51,697 nucleotides of DNA from Dunaliella salina (GCA_002284615.2 MU069811.1:63913-115609); one strand, 5' to 3'; numbered from the stretch's first letter, positions 31,957-39,960 are shown. The notes: generated from the letters alone by a model not told the origin. Numbers and translations: made by a program.

Positions 31957-33377
31957 GCATCATTAGACTTCACCTAAAGTCAACCTAAGGGCTTCTGAAT
32001 TGAACTGATTCACTAACTGGTTGGATAGAGGGGCAATGCCCTTGAGTACATGTGGAATGGGTTGGTGCTAGCAAAGCAAATTTTAGAATGAAATTCAATT
32101 AGTCCAGTTGTCTGACAAGCTGCTGGATGCCTGTAACACTAGGACTTGTAACCCCTGACAGGTCATCTAGACATCACTCCTTCAACCCACATCAAAGAGT
32201 GACGTGTTCCATTGTCCTCTTGGCACCATGGGCCACGCCCGGGATGCTGCCCTTGTGATCCCTTAAATGTTTGATATGAGTGTTTAATTCATAGAAAATG
32301 AAGAACACGAGGTGAAAGGGGGGAAAGGGGTCCTTGATTGCAGGAATGGGCCCCCGGGATCCTCGCCAGCCTGTGTATCATTTACAAGGTTTACAAGGTT
32401 TACAAGGGAACATAACCTTCAGCCAGAAAGTTTGGCTGCTCGGTGTATCATTTACAGGTTGCAAAAAGTGTCTCTAGCTTGTAAGCATGGGAGCAGGTTT
32501 AAGCGTCAAATTTGTTTTGATTGAAGGATGGGGCACCTGGGATCATTGCCAGCCTGTGTATTATTTACATCAGGGATGAGTCATACATGAAATGCATATT
32601 TCAACGTATCGACTAAACTGACGTCCAAATGCGTACGCTTCAAATGCAAATGCATAAATTGCCTTAAATGCCAGTCACACGCAGTGCTTTCGATCTGCGA
32701 CGTACTCATCCTTCCCTGTTCAAACGCATGCGGCTCCTCCCCAACCCGCGTGTGACCCATCCCTGATTGAACAGGTTGCAAATATTGTCTTTGTAAGCTT
32801 GTAAACATGCGAGCCGGTTCAAGCGTCAGATTTGCTATGGTGCTTTGAGGTTAAATAGGTCCACCTTTATAATTCAAGTGTCCAACAAGATTGGATTGTC
32901 AGTGACAAGGGTTCGGAAATCATGTAAAGAGCCAAGCGCAACGTGCACTGATTACCTGGTACCTTGCTGGCTTGCTACTTGCGCACCTTGCAAGATTCTG
33001 ATGCTACTCTATTCTTGACTTGCCCGTGTGGTTGCAGACACAGACATCAATTGCGCGACCTTCTCCAGGCTAGGCCCTTGCCTCCTCTTTATCCACAAAC
33101 AATTGATCTATGCTTCACACACACCAAGCAATGCGTTTGGCCCTAGGAATTGATGCTTGCAGATCGATCAAACCAGTTCTTTCATGCAATTGGTGACATA
33201 TTCTGTGCCATAAACATGCTCTGCTAACTCTGTGCCGGTAACATGCTTTTACTCTGTGCTGCAGGCAAGTGCAGAGATGGCGGAGTCCTCACCCCTGCTA
33301 GCGCAATGGGCCTGGCTCTGATGGAGCGCTTCAAGGGCGCAGGGCTTAAGTTTGAGGTGCATGGCCCAGTTAAGTGA
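11903..33377 (+). CDS. Saccharopine dehydrogenase-like oxidoreductase, 15 coding exons
   Basis: Joined coding exons: 11903-12034, 12646-12721, 12877-12923, 13424-13513, 13770-13838, 14697-14790, 16109-16213 (or 16268-16372), 19416-19477, 22022-22161, 25264-25345, 26157-26210, 27127-27275, 28550-28606, 30792-30958, 33265-33377. They total 1437 nt, 478 residues plus stop, all with GT-AG introns and compatible phases. The family (SCCPDH, trans-acting enoyl reductase) is NAD(P)-dependent with a Rossmann fold. Visible motifs are VVVWGATGFTGKLV (residues ~62-75, dinucleotide loop), WAMAGRD (~90-96), LAGPFANVG (~143-151), GTHYCDITGE (~162-171), CGYDSAPSDIG (~197-207), GGASGGTLATGM (~235-246), YGRDFRYKE (~320-328), a hydrophobic stretch (~333-358), GEGPPKE (~373-379) and GGVLTPASAMG (~447-457). 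Residues 1-50 are rich in Arg, Ser and Ala, typical of an organelle transit peptide. The substrate is not predictable. The first 60 residues are least certain. Confidence 0.9.
12065..12112. repeat. (AC)n microsatellite running into a gap
   Basis: A perfect AC run in intron 1 that enters the assembly gap. CA-rich sequence (CACGCTCACGCTCACGCA...) follows the gap, so the gap is probably unresolved repeat. Confidence 0.9.
12113..12514. other. Assembly gap, 402 N
   Basis: Undetermined bases inside intron 1, bounded by CA-rich repeat on both sides. Any open frame drawn across it is an artefact. Confidence 0.98.
12646..12721 (+). CDS. Exon 2: linker and start of the Rossmann motif
   Basis: The acceptor is TCGCAG|GCTCC and the donor is ACAG|GTGGGT (phase 1). 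It encodes a Ser/Ala/Pro/Thr-rich linker and then YEVVVWGAT. The glycine of the dinucleotide loop is split across the intron. Confidence 0.88.
12877..12923 (+). CDS. Exon 3: dinucleotide-binding loop
   Basis: A 47-nt exon (CACAG|GCTTC ... TATGGG|GTGAGT) encoding GFTGKLVCEHLARDYG. It completes the GATGFTG nucleotide-binding motif that is the signature of this family. Confidence 0.92.
13026..13360 (-). pseudogene. Possible LINE endonuclease remnant in intron 3
   Basis: A 146-residue minus-strand frame overlaps here and contains TVLGGRFNIMCNNSKEDAW. This recalls the GGDFN core of APE-type LINE endonucleases, but the key Asp is Arg. A Lys/Glu/Arg-rich stretch precedes it. The match is short, so the identification is tentative; it could be chance coding. 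Confidence 0.3.
13424..13513 (+). CDS. Exon 4
   Basis: CTGCAG|GGCAAAG to GTGAAG|GTGAGG, 30 codons in phase 0. It encodes WAMAGRDNQKLEKVREEL, the second strand of the Rossmann fold with the AGR motif conserved in the family. Confidence 0.93.
13770..13838 (+). CDS. Exon 5
   Basis: ATGCAG|GACATTC to AGCAAA|GTGAGG, 23 codons in phase 0. It encodes IPLLVADANNASEVGDVL, the segment that precedes the VVVSLAGPF strand in the family. Confidence 0.92.
14297..14696 (+). repeat. Degenerate tandem copies of the exon 6 start
   Basis: Two diverged copies of the intron-end/exon-6-start block lie upstream of the real exon at about 14469-14540 and 14578-14649. Each reads GGTGTGCTC...GTGGTTG.GTCT.CAG.GGGCC. 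and is spaced about 109 bp from the next. A separate 37-bp unit (about GGCTTTATGCCAGTCTCAGC...) is repeated three times at 14312-14428. The copies lack an open frame matching the family. Confidence 0.75.
14697..14790 (+). CDS. Exon 6
   Basis: GCTCAG|GTGGTTG to ATCACAG|GTGAGG, 31 codons plus one base (phase 1). It encodes VVVSLAGPFANVGNEVVAQA and then EQGTHYCDIT. These match the family's conserved GPF..YG and GTHY.D.TGE motifs; the Gly of TGE is completed by exon 7. Confidence 0.95.
15861..15920. repeat. (AC)n microsatellite
   Basis: Perfect AC run in intron 6, about 250 bp before exon 7. Confidence 0.95.
16109..16213 (+). CDS. Exon 7a
   Basis: TCTCAG|GGGAGTTG to CCCTCAG|GTGTGC, 105 nt in phase 1. 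It encodes GELTWVRRNMEKYHATAEAK and then KIVHCCGYDSAPS. With exon 6 it restores the family's TGE motif, so I use it in the main model. A near-identical copy follows 54 nt downstream (exon 7b). Confidence 0.88.
16268..16372 (+). CDS. Exon 7b, intact duplicate of exon 7
   Basis: TTTGCAG|CTGAAATG to CCCTCAG|GTGTGC. It has the same length (105 nt), phase and donor as exon 7a. It differs at five residues of 35: G to A, L to M, A to P, C to F, and nothing else apart from the adjoining positions of these blocks. It would read AEMTWVRRNMEKYHPTAEAK and KIVHFCGYDSAPS. The splice sites and reading frame are intact, so it is a plausible alternative exon. Including both copies would add 35 redundant residues inside the fold. 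Confidence 0.75.
18000..18310. repeat. Imperfect palindrome with Ala/Glu-rich coding look
   Basis: About 18089-18130 (GCAGCCTCAGCTGCAGCCTT...) is inverted at about 18163-18214 (AAGCTTATGAG...AAGGCTGCAGCTGAGGC), and the motif is also repeated directly. Read on the plus strand, the right half gives an Ala/Glu/Lys coiled-coil-like peptide. No start, splice context or family is evident. It lies within intron 7. Confidence 0.6.
18428..18547. mobile_element. hAT-type MITE, 120 bp
   Basis: Terminal inverted repeats AGGGTTGGCCAATTCCGTAT / ...GGAATTGGCCAACCCT enclose an A/T-rich core with ATACGTATAA motifs. An exact 8-bp duplication, CACATGAA, flanks it at 18420-18427 and 18548-18555. The 8-bp duplication and the AGGGTTGG-type end indicate the hAT superfamily. 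It has no coding capacity and lies in intron 7. Confidence 0.88.
19020..19415 (+). repeat. Degenerate tandem copies of exon 8 start
   Basis: At least four diverged copies of the exon 8 start precede the real exon, at about 19027, 19130, 19252 and 19362. They have the pattern (CAG)ATATTGGAGC.CT.ATGATGGC. The copies at 19130 and 19252 still have a CAG acceptor directly before them. Intervening GCTTGGTG...CACATGCAT blocks are repeated too. None keeps the full exon 8 frame. Confidence 0.75.
19416..19477 (+). CDS. Exon 8
   Basis: TTGCAG|ATATTGG to GCCAAG|GTAAGG, 62 nt. With exon 7 it encodes the family signature CGYDSAPSDIGALMMA and then EYAERELGKKCAK. Confidence 0.94.
20503..21680 (+). repeat. 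25/26-bp minisatellite, about 46 units
   Basis: The unit is CGATCACTGGTTAATGTGCA followed by TACATA (26 bp), with a common 25-bp variant (GGTTATG). Point variants are spread through the array and no unique spacers separate units. It lies in intron 8. The short open frames within it (repeating TYDHWL) are a by-product of the repeat. Confidence 0.95.
21681..22021 (+). repeat. Degenerate tandem copies of exon 9 start
   Basis: Three copies of the exon 9 acceptor and start lie at about 21687, 21804 and 21911, spaced about 110 bp. The pattern is CTGCAGGT.TA..CCCTGACAGG followed by ACTTG.GGTGACGGTATATG. The true exon starts at 22022. Each copy keeps an acceptor but soon diverges from the family sequence. 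Confidence 0.78.
22022..22161 (+). CDS. Exon 9
   Basis: CTGCAG|GTGTACAC to CACAAAAA|GTGAGT, 46 codons plus two bases. It encodes GLGGASGGTLATGMNMMEKE, the Gly-rich GG.SGGT.A motif conserved in the family, and then a helical segment ending LASYHK. Confidence 0.93.
22430..22790. repeat. Degenerate CATCCATTCCTTGTTGTGAT minisatellite
   Basis: An imperfect tandem array in intron 9 with units of about 20-25 bp based on ATCCATTCCTTGTTGTG. The 179-residue minus-strand frame across it is repetitive and not a gene. Confidence 0.8.
22791..24480. other. Middle of intron 9, no gene seen
   Basis: A hydrophobic 90-residue plus frame (23565-23837) overlaps degenerate repeats of CTGACAGGCCTGCT and TTCTGCCTCTCC blocks. 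I regard it as repeat-derived. Nothing else is recognised. Confidence 0.5.
24490..25165. repeat. 39-bp minisatellite with an internal gap
   Basis: The unit is about GATTGCTTGCCTACACTGCC followed by CCCATGAGGCATGGATTCC. Units are visible on both sides of the gap. The array lies in intron 9. Confidence 0.85.
24715..25056. other. Assembly gap, 342 N
   Basis: Undetermined bases bounded on both sides by the same 39-bp repeat, so the array length is unknown. Confidence 0.98.
25264..25345 (+). CDS. Exon 10
   Basis: CAACAG|GACGCTG to GTCATG|GTGAGT, 82 nt. It encodes LGYDTPAPFWPTGIPETGEW and GGPWVM. Proteins of the family place a Trp/Pro-rich segment here, before the DARVVRRS-like strand. Confidence 0.88.
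25633..25781. repeat. Two-copy tandem repeat in intron 10
   Basis: Two units of about 75-80 bp share GTGGT.(T/C)GCCTA(T/C) and GGACAGCACACATGGGCATG followed by CCACCA. No coding resemblance to the exons was seen. Confidence 0.65.
26157..26210 (+). CDS. Exon 11
   Basis: CCGCAG|GAGCCATG to CCTCAG|GTTCGA, 18 codons in phase 0 encoding EPCNARVVQLSNALLSPQ. It corresponds to the family strand (D/N)ARVVRRS.ALL and joins directly to YGRDFRY of exon 12. The donor GTTCGA is weak. Confidence 0.85.
26499..26732. repeat. Inverted repeat in intron 11
   Basis: A 32-bp arm at 26499-26530 (AACCTTGCCTTAATCACATT...) is inverted at 26701-26732 (...AATGTGATTAAGGCAAGGTT) with one or two mismatches. About 170 bp separates the arms. 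It may be a MITE remnant, though no target duplication was found. Confidence 0.7.
27127..27275 (+). CDS. Exon 12: hydrophobic segment
   Basis: TGCCAG|GGTCC to TTCAAGAG|GTGAGC, 149 nt. It encodes GPYGRDFRYKEVLAGGGGLP, then a nonpolar run GFLVSSLVTAIMGIGGFALS. The family has a hydrophobic segment here that associates with membranes or lipid droplets in some members. Confidence 0.93.
27313..27408 (+). repeat. Diverged copy of the exon 12 3' half
   Basis: It repeats TGTCACAGCAATC..GG, GGTATTGGTGGGTTCGCCCC and CACTGTTCAAGAGGTGAGCC. A donor-like GTGAGC is kept but indels break the frame. It lies about 110 bp downstream of the matching part of exon 12. Confidence 0.8.
28229..28290. repeat. (TG)n microsatellite
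   Basis: Perfect TG run of about 31 units in intron 12. Confidence 0.95.
28550..28606 (+). CDS. Exon 13
   Basis: CTGCAG|GTTGGCG to TACTG|GTAAGC, 57 nt. It encodes LAPAQGEGPPKEIQRNGY, matching the P.PGEGPS...R..G loop of the family. Confidence 0.93.
29357..29644 (+). repeat. Microsatellite-bearing repeat, left part of copy 1
   Basis: It has an inverted copy at about 34225-34690. Shared blocks include ATATTTTTTTGGGGCTGTGC and TTCG(C/T)AACAGCAAAAGCA, then a CA run. The match resumes at 30481 after the hAT element. The CA run lies at 29520-29572 in intron 13. Confidence 0.75.
29653..30472. mobile_element. hAT-type non-autonomous element, 820 bp
   Basis: Its ends are TAGGGTTGGCCAATTCCGTA and ...GTACGGAACTGGCCAACCCTA, the same ends as the 120-bp element at 18428. 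An exact 8-bp duplication, GAAATGAA, lies at 29645-29652 and 30473-30480. Subterminal TATACGTA-type motifs occur at both ends. There is no transposase frame. It interrupts a dispersed repeat whose uninterrupted relative lies at 34225-34690. Confidence 0.88.
30481..30660 (+). repeat. Microsatellite-bearing repeat, right part of copy 1
   Basis: It matches the reverse complement of about 34230-34400: CTTTGGCACTGC, CTGTGGGTGCGTAAGTGATG and AAGAGGGTACGTATTGG. With 29357-29644 it forms one repeat copy split by the hAT element. Confidence 0.75.
30792..30958 (+). CDS. Exon 14
   Basis: CTGCAG|GTCACAC to AAGTCGG|GTGGGT, 167 nt. It encodes KLVGVTEEPEGQEPTVFTGE and then DPGYWSTSRMVLEAALCMAL. This is the C-terminal substrate-domain strand followed by the Y..T..M..EAAL helix conserved in the family. 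Confidence 0.94.
31017..31610 (+). repeat. Four tandem partial copies of exon 14
   Basis: Copies begin at about 31017, 31236, 31374 and 31526. Each carries GGGTACTGGAGCACAAGCCG, ATGGTGCTAGAGGCTG and CTTGACGAGGAGGCCATCAA, with the downstream GGTGGGTGGA donor region. They lack a splice acceptor in front, and the frame from exon 14 runs into TGA just past its donor, so they are not usable as simple extensions. Identity is high in the first three and falls in the last. Confidence 0.9.
31885..31954. repeat. (TG)n microsatellite
   Basis: Perfect TG run of about 35 units in intron 14. Confidence 0.95.
32571..32765. mobile_element. Short TIR element, hAT-like, 195 bp
   Basis: It begins CAGGGATGAGTCATACATG and ends GTGTGACCCATCCCTG, inverted with a few mismatches. 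It splits a directly repeated block: GCCAGCCTGTGTAT.ATTTAC on the left and GGTTGCAAA...AGCTTGTAA on the right are contiguous at about 32370-32520. Flanks ATTTACAT and ATTGAACA could be a diverged 8-bp duplication. No coding capacity. Confidence 0.7.
33265..33377 (+). CDS. Exon 15 and stop codon
   Basis: GCTGCAG|GCAAGTG to TGA at 33375-33377. It encodes CRDGGVLTPASAMGLALMER and ends HGPVK. GGVLTPA.AMG..L.ER is the C-terminal signature of the family, so this is the true end. A TGTAA motif at 34139-34143 could be an algal-type polyadenylation signal, but it is 760 nt away and unproven. Confidence 0.94.
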
Positions 33378-34224
33378 TTCCATGCTCCTCATTTCCACGG
33401 TGTTTGAAGCGGTCATGTAGGCTCATGACCAGCATCTCGGATGGTTTTCGCTCTGTACCTACGTGCAGAGCCTCTCTTTTTAAGATTGCAGACATGTACC
33501 TTCATTGCTCTGAACTTGCCATCTGTCAGCCTTTTTGACCGAAACCTGTAGCGGTTGGCTTTCCTTTTTTGTACGGGACCTAGCATCTGTACTGCCAGCA
33601 CATGGACTTAACCCTACTGAAAAAGTAGCCTGTGCTGGCCTTATTGCGGGAAAGTTATGTCAAAGTCCATTCCAGTTCAGCAATTCAAATAATGAAAGAC
33701 TGTTGTTACTTAGAGCTTTGTATGACCCATCTTGCAAGTTGGCGCTGCGTGTTGAGCCTCCCTTGCATGCATGCTTGCTTCACCATGGTGGACTCTTCTA
33801 ATTCCTTTCCAGTGCAAATTGAAAAGGGGAAAGGAGGCCTCCATTCAGAAAGACGTAACAAATTGGAACGATCGGTTACCACTAATCGGATACAGCGATC
33901 ACATTTGGGACATGCTTAGATTACAAGGTAAGTTTAGCCTTCAGCCATGAAGTCTGGCTGCTCAGCTTTCCCAAGACAAGCAAGTGAACGCAGGTTAGTG
34001 TCTAATACTCAGGCAGGGAAAAGGGCACAGGTAAAAAGCAGACTTTAAAAAAAAAAAAAGACGCATGGCAGTGTCTGCAGGGCATGCTGCAGGACATGTT
34101 AACATTTTGACTTAGAACTCAGAAACAGCGGACACTCTTGTAATCAAAGAATGATTCCTGACATCCATAATTACACCTCAGTCAACACAAATGTGGTTTT
34201 GACCTGCCCACATTGGACCGTCGT
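33378..34224. other. Downstream of the oxidoreductase gene, no gene seen
   Basis: Probable 3' UTR followed by unassigned sequence. Open frames are short and unrecognised. Confidence 0.45.
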
Positions 34225-34463
34225 CCTTTCAGCTTACAGGGTACGATTTGAATGATTCAATACTGTACCCGCATGTGCCCAATACGCACCCTCTTAAAGA
34301 ATAATTAGTTTTAAACATACACATCACTGACGCACCCACAGTGGAAGTTATTATTTTATGTGCACAAACGCAGTGCCAGAGGGCCTCAGACCACACAGGC
34401 CTAGCCCCCTCCCCCCCCACACACACATGTTTTCCTGCACCCACACGCACATACGCACATCTA

Positions 34464-34540
<77 letters not shown>

Positions 34541-34690
34541 TTTGCTGTTACGAACATAATCATGAAGAAACAATGATTTTCAACCTTTTCGCACACATTC
34601 CGAATCGAGTTGCACTGCCTCAAATAATTGTTTTTTTGCGAGCTGCAATTCTTGCGCACAGCCCCAAAAATATTTTTTTGCGTAATGATA
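34225..34690 (-). repeat. Microsatellite-bearing repeat, copy 2 (inverted, uninterrupted)
   Basis: The reverse complement matches 29357-29644 joined to 30481-30660, without the hAT element. A (TG)n run at 34466-34538 occupies the same place as the CA run in copy 1. It serves as an empty-site comparison for that insertion. Confidence 0.75.
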
Positions 34691-35960
34691 TGATATTGTT
34701 ACCAAAACTTTGTTATCAAGGGTTCTGACCATTCAAGTTTGACCTCGTGATCTTAGATTAAAAGATGTGGAATCACCGAGTGGATGCCTCAAAACATTGT
34801 TGCAGGTTGTAAAGGGTCTAGGGTTAGTTCCGAAAAGCACAGAGTCAGTTCCAAAAAGCACATACTGAAAACAAGTTTAGTTCTATCCATTACCCTGATC
34901 GGACCGATCTTTGCCCGCATGTTGTGGACATGTTCACTGAACGAACAGGGAACAGTCCTTGGCAGTCCTGATATCATGACACTTAAAAATCAAAGCAATT
35001 CTCTTCACGTCACCCAAGATCGTAATTGTAAAGATTCACTTGATATCACTGGTGTGTTCAGTCACGAGGGGAATAGACCTTCAGCCAGGTTGGCTGTTAA
35101 TTGGATTGTGGTTGGTGTCTGCCAGCCGGGTTTACATCCATAAGCTAGCTAAACCCAAATACTTAGTGATTTGCTGACAAAGGAAATGGAAAATAATATT
35201 TGCGCAGCAACTTTATGGGACAGTAAAAGGTGTGTTACAGAGAAATCCTGCTCTGGAATCTTAACCCTAAACCCAAAACCCAACGAAATCCTGCTCTCTG
35301 TGTCCAGGAAGGAGGAGGGTATTACATGTGCATGAGAAGAGCCAAAATTGGATCAGCCGGGAAATGAAAAAAGTGAGGAGAATTGAATGCTCAATCAATG
35401 AGGGGGCTTACTTCATCAAGCAAGGATGTGCCATTATCACTGTGAAGCAAATATAAGTCATGATGCTGCTTCCCCTGGTCTCGTATCATATTACTTACTT
35501 CAGAAGCAAGGACACAACAGACCCAAAGAGATATCAAGTGGCTGCATGATTTCTAAAAATATTGATTAACCACTCCCACTTTGGCGGCGTCCAGCTGCAG
35601 CTGATCAGTTTCACCATGCAAAATAAGAAATGAGGATCTGTGCTGGACAGCAACTGGCACTAGGGAAAAAAGTGTAGTGAGCAACCTCTTCGCTGCTTCC
35701 AACTTCTTCAGGCCGGTACCCTCTCACAACTTGGTTTCAACTAGTTGCACATGTCATTTGCTTATGTGAAGATGGTAAGGTTGCCTTACCTGGGTAATTG
35801 TGTCAGCTGTCCATGCAGTATCGTGATGAGTGCTGAGCAATTAGTGCACCGGCAGCCTTCCCTGATGCAGGGCAATGCTTGGCCATGGCCTAAGTCAGAA
35901 GCAGCACAGACGATTGTCCGCTTCCCAAAATACTGCTTGTACGTCACACTGCAAACCTAG
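34691..35960. other. Intergenic, no gene seen
   Basis: A 119-residue plus frame at 34784-35143 has no recognisable domain and no codon or splice context that supports it. No RNA gene or transposon protein was found. Confidence 0.45.
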
Positions 35961-35961
35961 A

Positions 35962-36300
35962 CATGGAGGTTCGGGGGGAGGGGTCACTGCCAAGGCTGCT
36001 TGCTGGAGAGCAAGGTGCACTGGACGGATGGCTGACAACCTGCCGTGCCCACATTAGCTTGGCTGCTCCTAGCCTGTCTCTGTTGGTGGAACTGAATGGA
36101 GGCCCAATTCTTCTTGGTTTCTCTTCATCCCTTTCTTGCCTCGGCCCTATTAGTGCTTGTTAAGAATGTTTTCTGAGCAATCGCGCAGCGTCTGAGAGAG
36201 CCAGTACGACATTTGCATGATCTTGTTGAAATGAAGTAAAAGTAAAAGTAAAAGTTTACGCTGGATAAGATCCAGCGTGCATTAAGAAAAGACCCAATGA
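35962..36300. repeat. LINE 3'-end remnants in both orientations
   Basis: A plus-oriented block GCTTGCTGGAGAGCAAGGTG...CACTGGACGGATGG (about 35995-36050) matches 8976-9035 and 48290-48340. A minus-oriented 3' end with the hairpin ACGCTGGATAAGATCCAGCG and GCATTAAGAAAAGACCCAA follows at about 36236-36296. Confidence 0.55.
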
Positions 36301-36785
36301 CTGTACTGAGTCCCAGGAGCTACGCACCTGAATCCCGGTGGCTTGCCTTGCAAACCTTTTGGCTTCCTGAGTTGATCTTGTTATCGCTCTTCCTTATTCT
36401 CTGTTTCTTTTCCTCCCTGATTGACTTCAACCCTAGTGCTGTTGTGTACCCTCGACCTTGTTCTGGCATGCTCCTGATTCGAAGACTGATTGCACCTTCC
36501 TTCCCCCTCTCCCGGCTTTGATTGTCCTAGCTGTAACTCCCTTACATTGTAAGTTACAATGGCTCTGGTTGCTGCAACGTTGCCATGCACACAACACCAG
36601 GTGATCTGCTCGTTTCCCTTTCCATCAGGAATGCCTCCCTTAAACCTTCCATGCTCCTTTTCCGTCTACATCTAAATTGCTATTTTTTGGAAAAAATCTT
36701 TCACACTCTGTGTTTTCTATTCACTGTCTAATAGTTTCCTTTCTTGTAAACCTTGTAAACCTTAGTAGTTTTCTTTACTGTTTTC

Positions 36786-38400
36786 CTCACAAGAAAAGAA
36801 AAGAAAAGAAAAAACTATGTAGGCAGAGAAACTCTGCCTACATCAATTAGATAAAAGGAGACACAATGGCTCTAAAAAGAGCCGTGCTCCCTCCACCACA
36901 AGGAAAGAGACAAGACATGCTAATGGGAATCTGGAGGGTTACTAGAAGCACCTGGCCCTAGAACCTGGCTGTGGGAAGTGTTCCTGATTTCAATAGTGCG
37001 GCATGTGGAGGCCAGTTTGTGGGCGTATTGGACAGAATGGGCATGAAGTTGTGGAACATGCTTCGTGGCACGCTGGTGATCCAATCCTAGTCGTTTAAAC
37101 TGCTTCAGGGTATGCTCAGTGTAAATAATTCCACCTACACTGTGGCACCCAGGATAATAGGGTGATTTGTAACAGCTTAAGCGTTAATAAGTTTACAAAG
37201 GTCTGCATGCTGCTGCTTTGCCGCATTCAACTGATGCTCTGGCCTTGTGTCTTCACAGAACTTGATTTCTATTAGGTGCACATGGCGGTCATTCGCATAA
37301 TGTCCATGGGGTTGCCTCATGCGGCTAGTCCTGGCGGTCCTCCGTGGGGAGCTGCGCAAAGCGCGATGGGAATGGGTAGGAGAAACACCGTTAGAAGTAT
37401 GTTTGGCGTTAAAAGGGGTGATCAAAACAGCATCTGGTCGACTGCAGTTAAGTTTTTTCCCCTCTGGAAGATACAAGGAAAGAGATAAGCAGGTAAAGTT
37501 CTGTTTGAGGCATGTGTAGGTAGTTGGAGGTTGTGTTGAGCAAGTTCAAAATCACTCCCTATGTCTGCGTATGCAAGGCCTACCCCTACAGGGCATTTAC
37601 TGAGGGCTTTTGTAATCATTCTGCCTGCAATGTTATGGCGTTCAATTTTCATGTTGAAGGTGATATGGTTTTGGCAGCCTGGTAGCATGCGTAGTGCGCT
37701 GTCCAAATGATGATGGCCTGGGAGGGGGCAAGATGGACCAGTTGACCTTTTAAAACGTACTGCATGTTTTAGGTTGTAGAGGGTGCCTGTGGGGTACTGC
37801 AGGATGGTACGGTTAATGGGTACAGAAATGTTGGGCATATTTCTGAAGACATTGCTGAATTTTTTATCTTCGTGAAAAAAGTATTGATAGTAAGAGTAAT
37901 AGCCTGTTTTGGCATTGGCATATCCAAGCTTGTATTTAGAATGCATATGGGATTTGAGGGCATCTTGAAGATTGGGGAAATAGGTGAGCTTGTGGGCGAG
38001 TGGTGGACCCGCAGATGTGCCTGCAGCATGCACACTTCCTTCCTTAAAGTTGGATAACCGGAAAATGTTTGTAAATGGATTTCCACCAGGACCTGCACCA
38101 GGGATCTCGGTGTCTGCCACACAGTTTTGGGCTTGCTTTGCCTGATGCTTTGCAATGGTGTCTGCACATTCATTTCCAGCGATGCCAGCATGGGACTTCA
38201 CTTTGTAAAATCGAATTTTGGTATGGAAGTCTCTAATGAGAGTTGAAATTGATGTAAGGAAGTCTCTTTGGATATGCCTCAGGTGTTTCTCAGGATGAAG
38301 AAGTTGTTTACATGTTTGTTCGAGAGAGGTGAGGCTGTCTGATGCAACGTCTGCATGTTTGGTAATGATGTAATGACCATAATTAATTTTTCCCAGCGCT
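36786..38400 (-). pseudogene. LINE: RNase H C-terminal half, knuckle, nuclease, 3' end
   Basis: On the minus strand, from high to low coordinates: a Ser-Asp-Ser RNase H block (ADVASDSLTSLEQ), then YKVKSHAGIAGNECADTIAK with the terminal catalytic Asp kept, then a degenerate zinc-knuckle region. A frameshift near 37450 separates this from a PD-(D/E)XK nuclease region (RPDAVLI ... HLIEIKFCEDTRPE). The 3' part ends with the hairpin GGCAGAGAAACTCTGCC and a tail of AAAAG repeats at about 36790. The frameshift and an insertion make it inactive. Confidence 0.78.
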
Positions 38401-38415
38401 GTGTTTGCTAAGAAA

Positions 38416-38416
38416 C

Positions 38417-38478
<62 letters not shown>
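38416..38478. repeat. (GATT)n microsatellite
   Basis: About 15 perfect tetranucleotide units. It marks one edge of the insertion that splits the LINE RNase H domain. Confidence 0.95.
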
Positions 38479-38479
<1 letters not shown>

Positions 38480-39960
38480 CGCGGGACCAAGGATGTGATT
38501 GCATGAGGCCACTGATAGAACTGTCGCGCATTGCACTATGCATTGCCTTCGATCATTGTCAAGAAACGCTTTTTTGCATTGCATTGCTGGAGTTGCGCAC
38601 GTGTTGAAAATTGGAATCATCATCATACTATGCGCACACTCATCAATTTCACATAAAAGCAACGATTACTTAAGAAGCCCATGGCCACGCCTGAACATCT
38701 TTGGGTTAGTCCTGCATGTGTTGAATATTTCAATGTGAAGGATTGCTAGGCACTGAGCACTCTGACTGAGAGGCTCCTAAGGCTAAGACATCTTTTTGTC
38801 ATTTGCAAGACACTGACTCTGCTTGCTTTGTATGCAGCATATTTTTCAGCTGCACGCAGATTCTATTGTACCTTGCGTGATTGGAGATTGATTAGACACA
38901 AGGCACCAGCCTTACCAGTGCCATTTAATTCAATATGTTTCGGATAAGGATAATGAAAATGGTTAATTAGGGTTAGGAATGGCAGCCGTCCAAGTGACAC
39001 TGCAGTCCAAGCCAGCAAATCAGCTATGTGGAGAGACATGCTTGCTGCTCGATGGTTGAATGAAGGAAGTCTGAATATTTCAGTTGTTATTTTGATAGTT
39101 GTTGTGCACTGGAGAATGCCGCCAGCTTGCTGACTATGAGGAGATTCTCTGTCCGGAGCCACTTGAACTGAGATTCCTAGATTTGCTCTTGTGTGTGGCT
39201 GAAATACTTTGAGAACTAAATGAGTGGCTAGTACTGAAGATATGGCCTAGATAGGGGTATAAATTGCTTAGTTGCGCCTTTGTTCTTTTGAAAGAATTAA
39301 TGTGTGTTATCCCAGAGAGGGGCGACTAGGCACATGCCCAAATATGCTCCTTTTTTTGCATTTAAAGTGCACCTATTCACAGCCATTTCATTAGATTTAA
39401 GCAGTTTTGCTCTGAAAAAAAAGTTGGCTTTACAAGCTGCCAGAGGATATGCTTAGATGCGCGTAAGTTGCCCTGTGTGCTAAGGTAGGCTGGGGTAAAG
39501 CTCAACTGGGCAAGTAAACCCTGGTATGGTACTCTCGGTGGGGAAAATGGCTGAAATTGCCATATCTCACTAACCACTGGGTCTTTTTGCCCCATTCCTT
39601 TTGCAATGAATTTCACTTTGTAAATGGACTCCAAATCACCAAAAATCACCCAGTTTGGGCCAGTGGGTGATCTGGGATGGGAGGTGTGGCTGCATTTTAA
39701 GGTCAAAACTAGGGTTCACGCCGCGGCAAATTAGGCATGTGTGCTCAAGTCCTAGAGAAAGGGGAACCCAAGTCTCAAAGGTGCCAGTTGGGACACACAC
39801 ATGCAAGGCGCATCCAAAAAACACCTGATTTTGGGCCTCAGCTGCCCCCCTCTGGTGTTATCCTTGCCAATTGCTGCCTCATCATGCACTTGTATGGAAG
39901 ATTGACTGCATCCATCTCCCGCCGCCTCCATCAGCTGTATGAACAAAGCTCTGGAGAATG
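38479..39960. other. Sequence inserted within the LINE RNase H domain
   Basis: The two halves of the RNase H domain lie at 39961-40476 and below 38400. The intervening ~1.5 kb shows no recognisable gene or clear terminal repeats. The GATT run at one side suggests insertion at, or growth of, a simple repeat. Confidence 0.5.
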
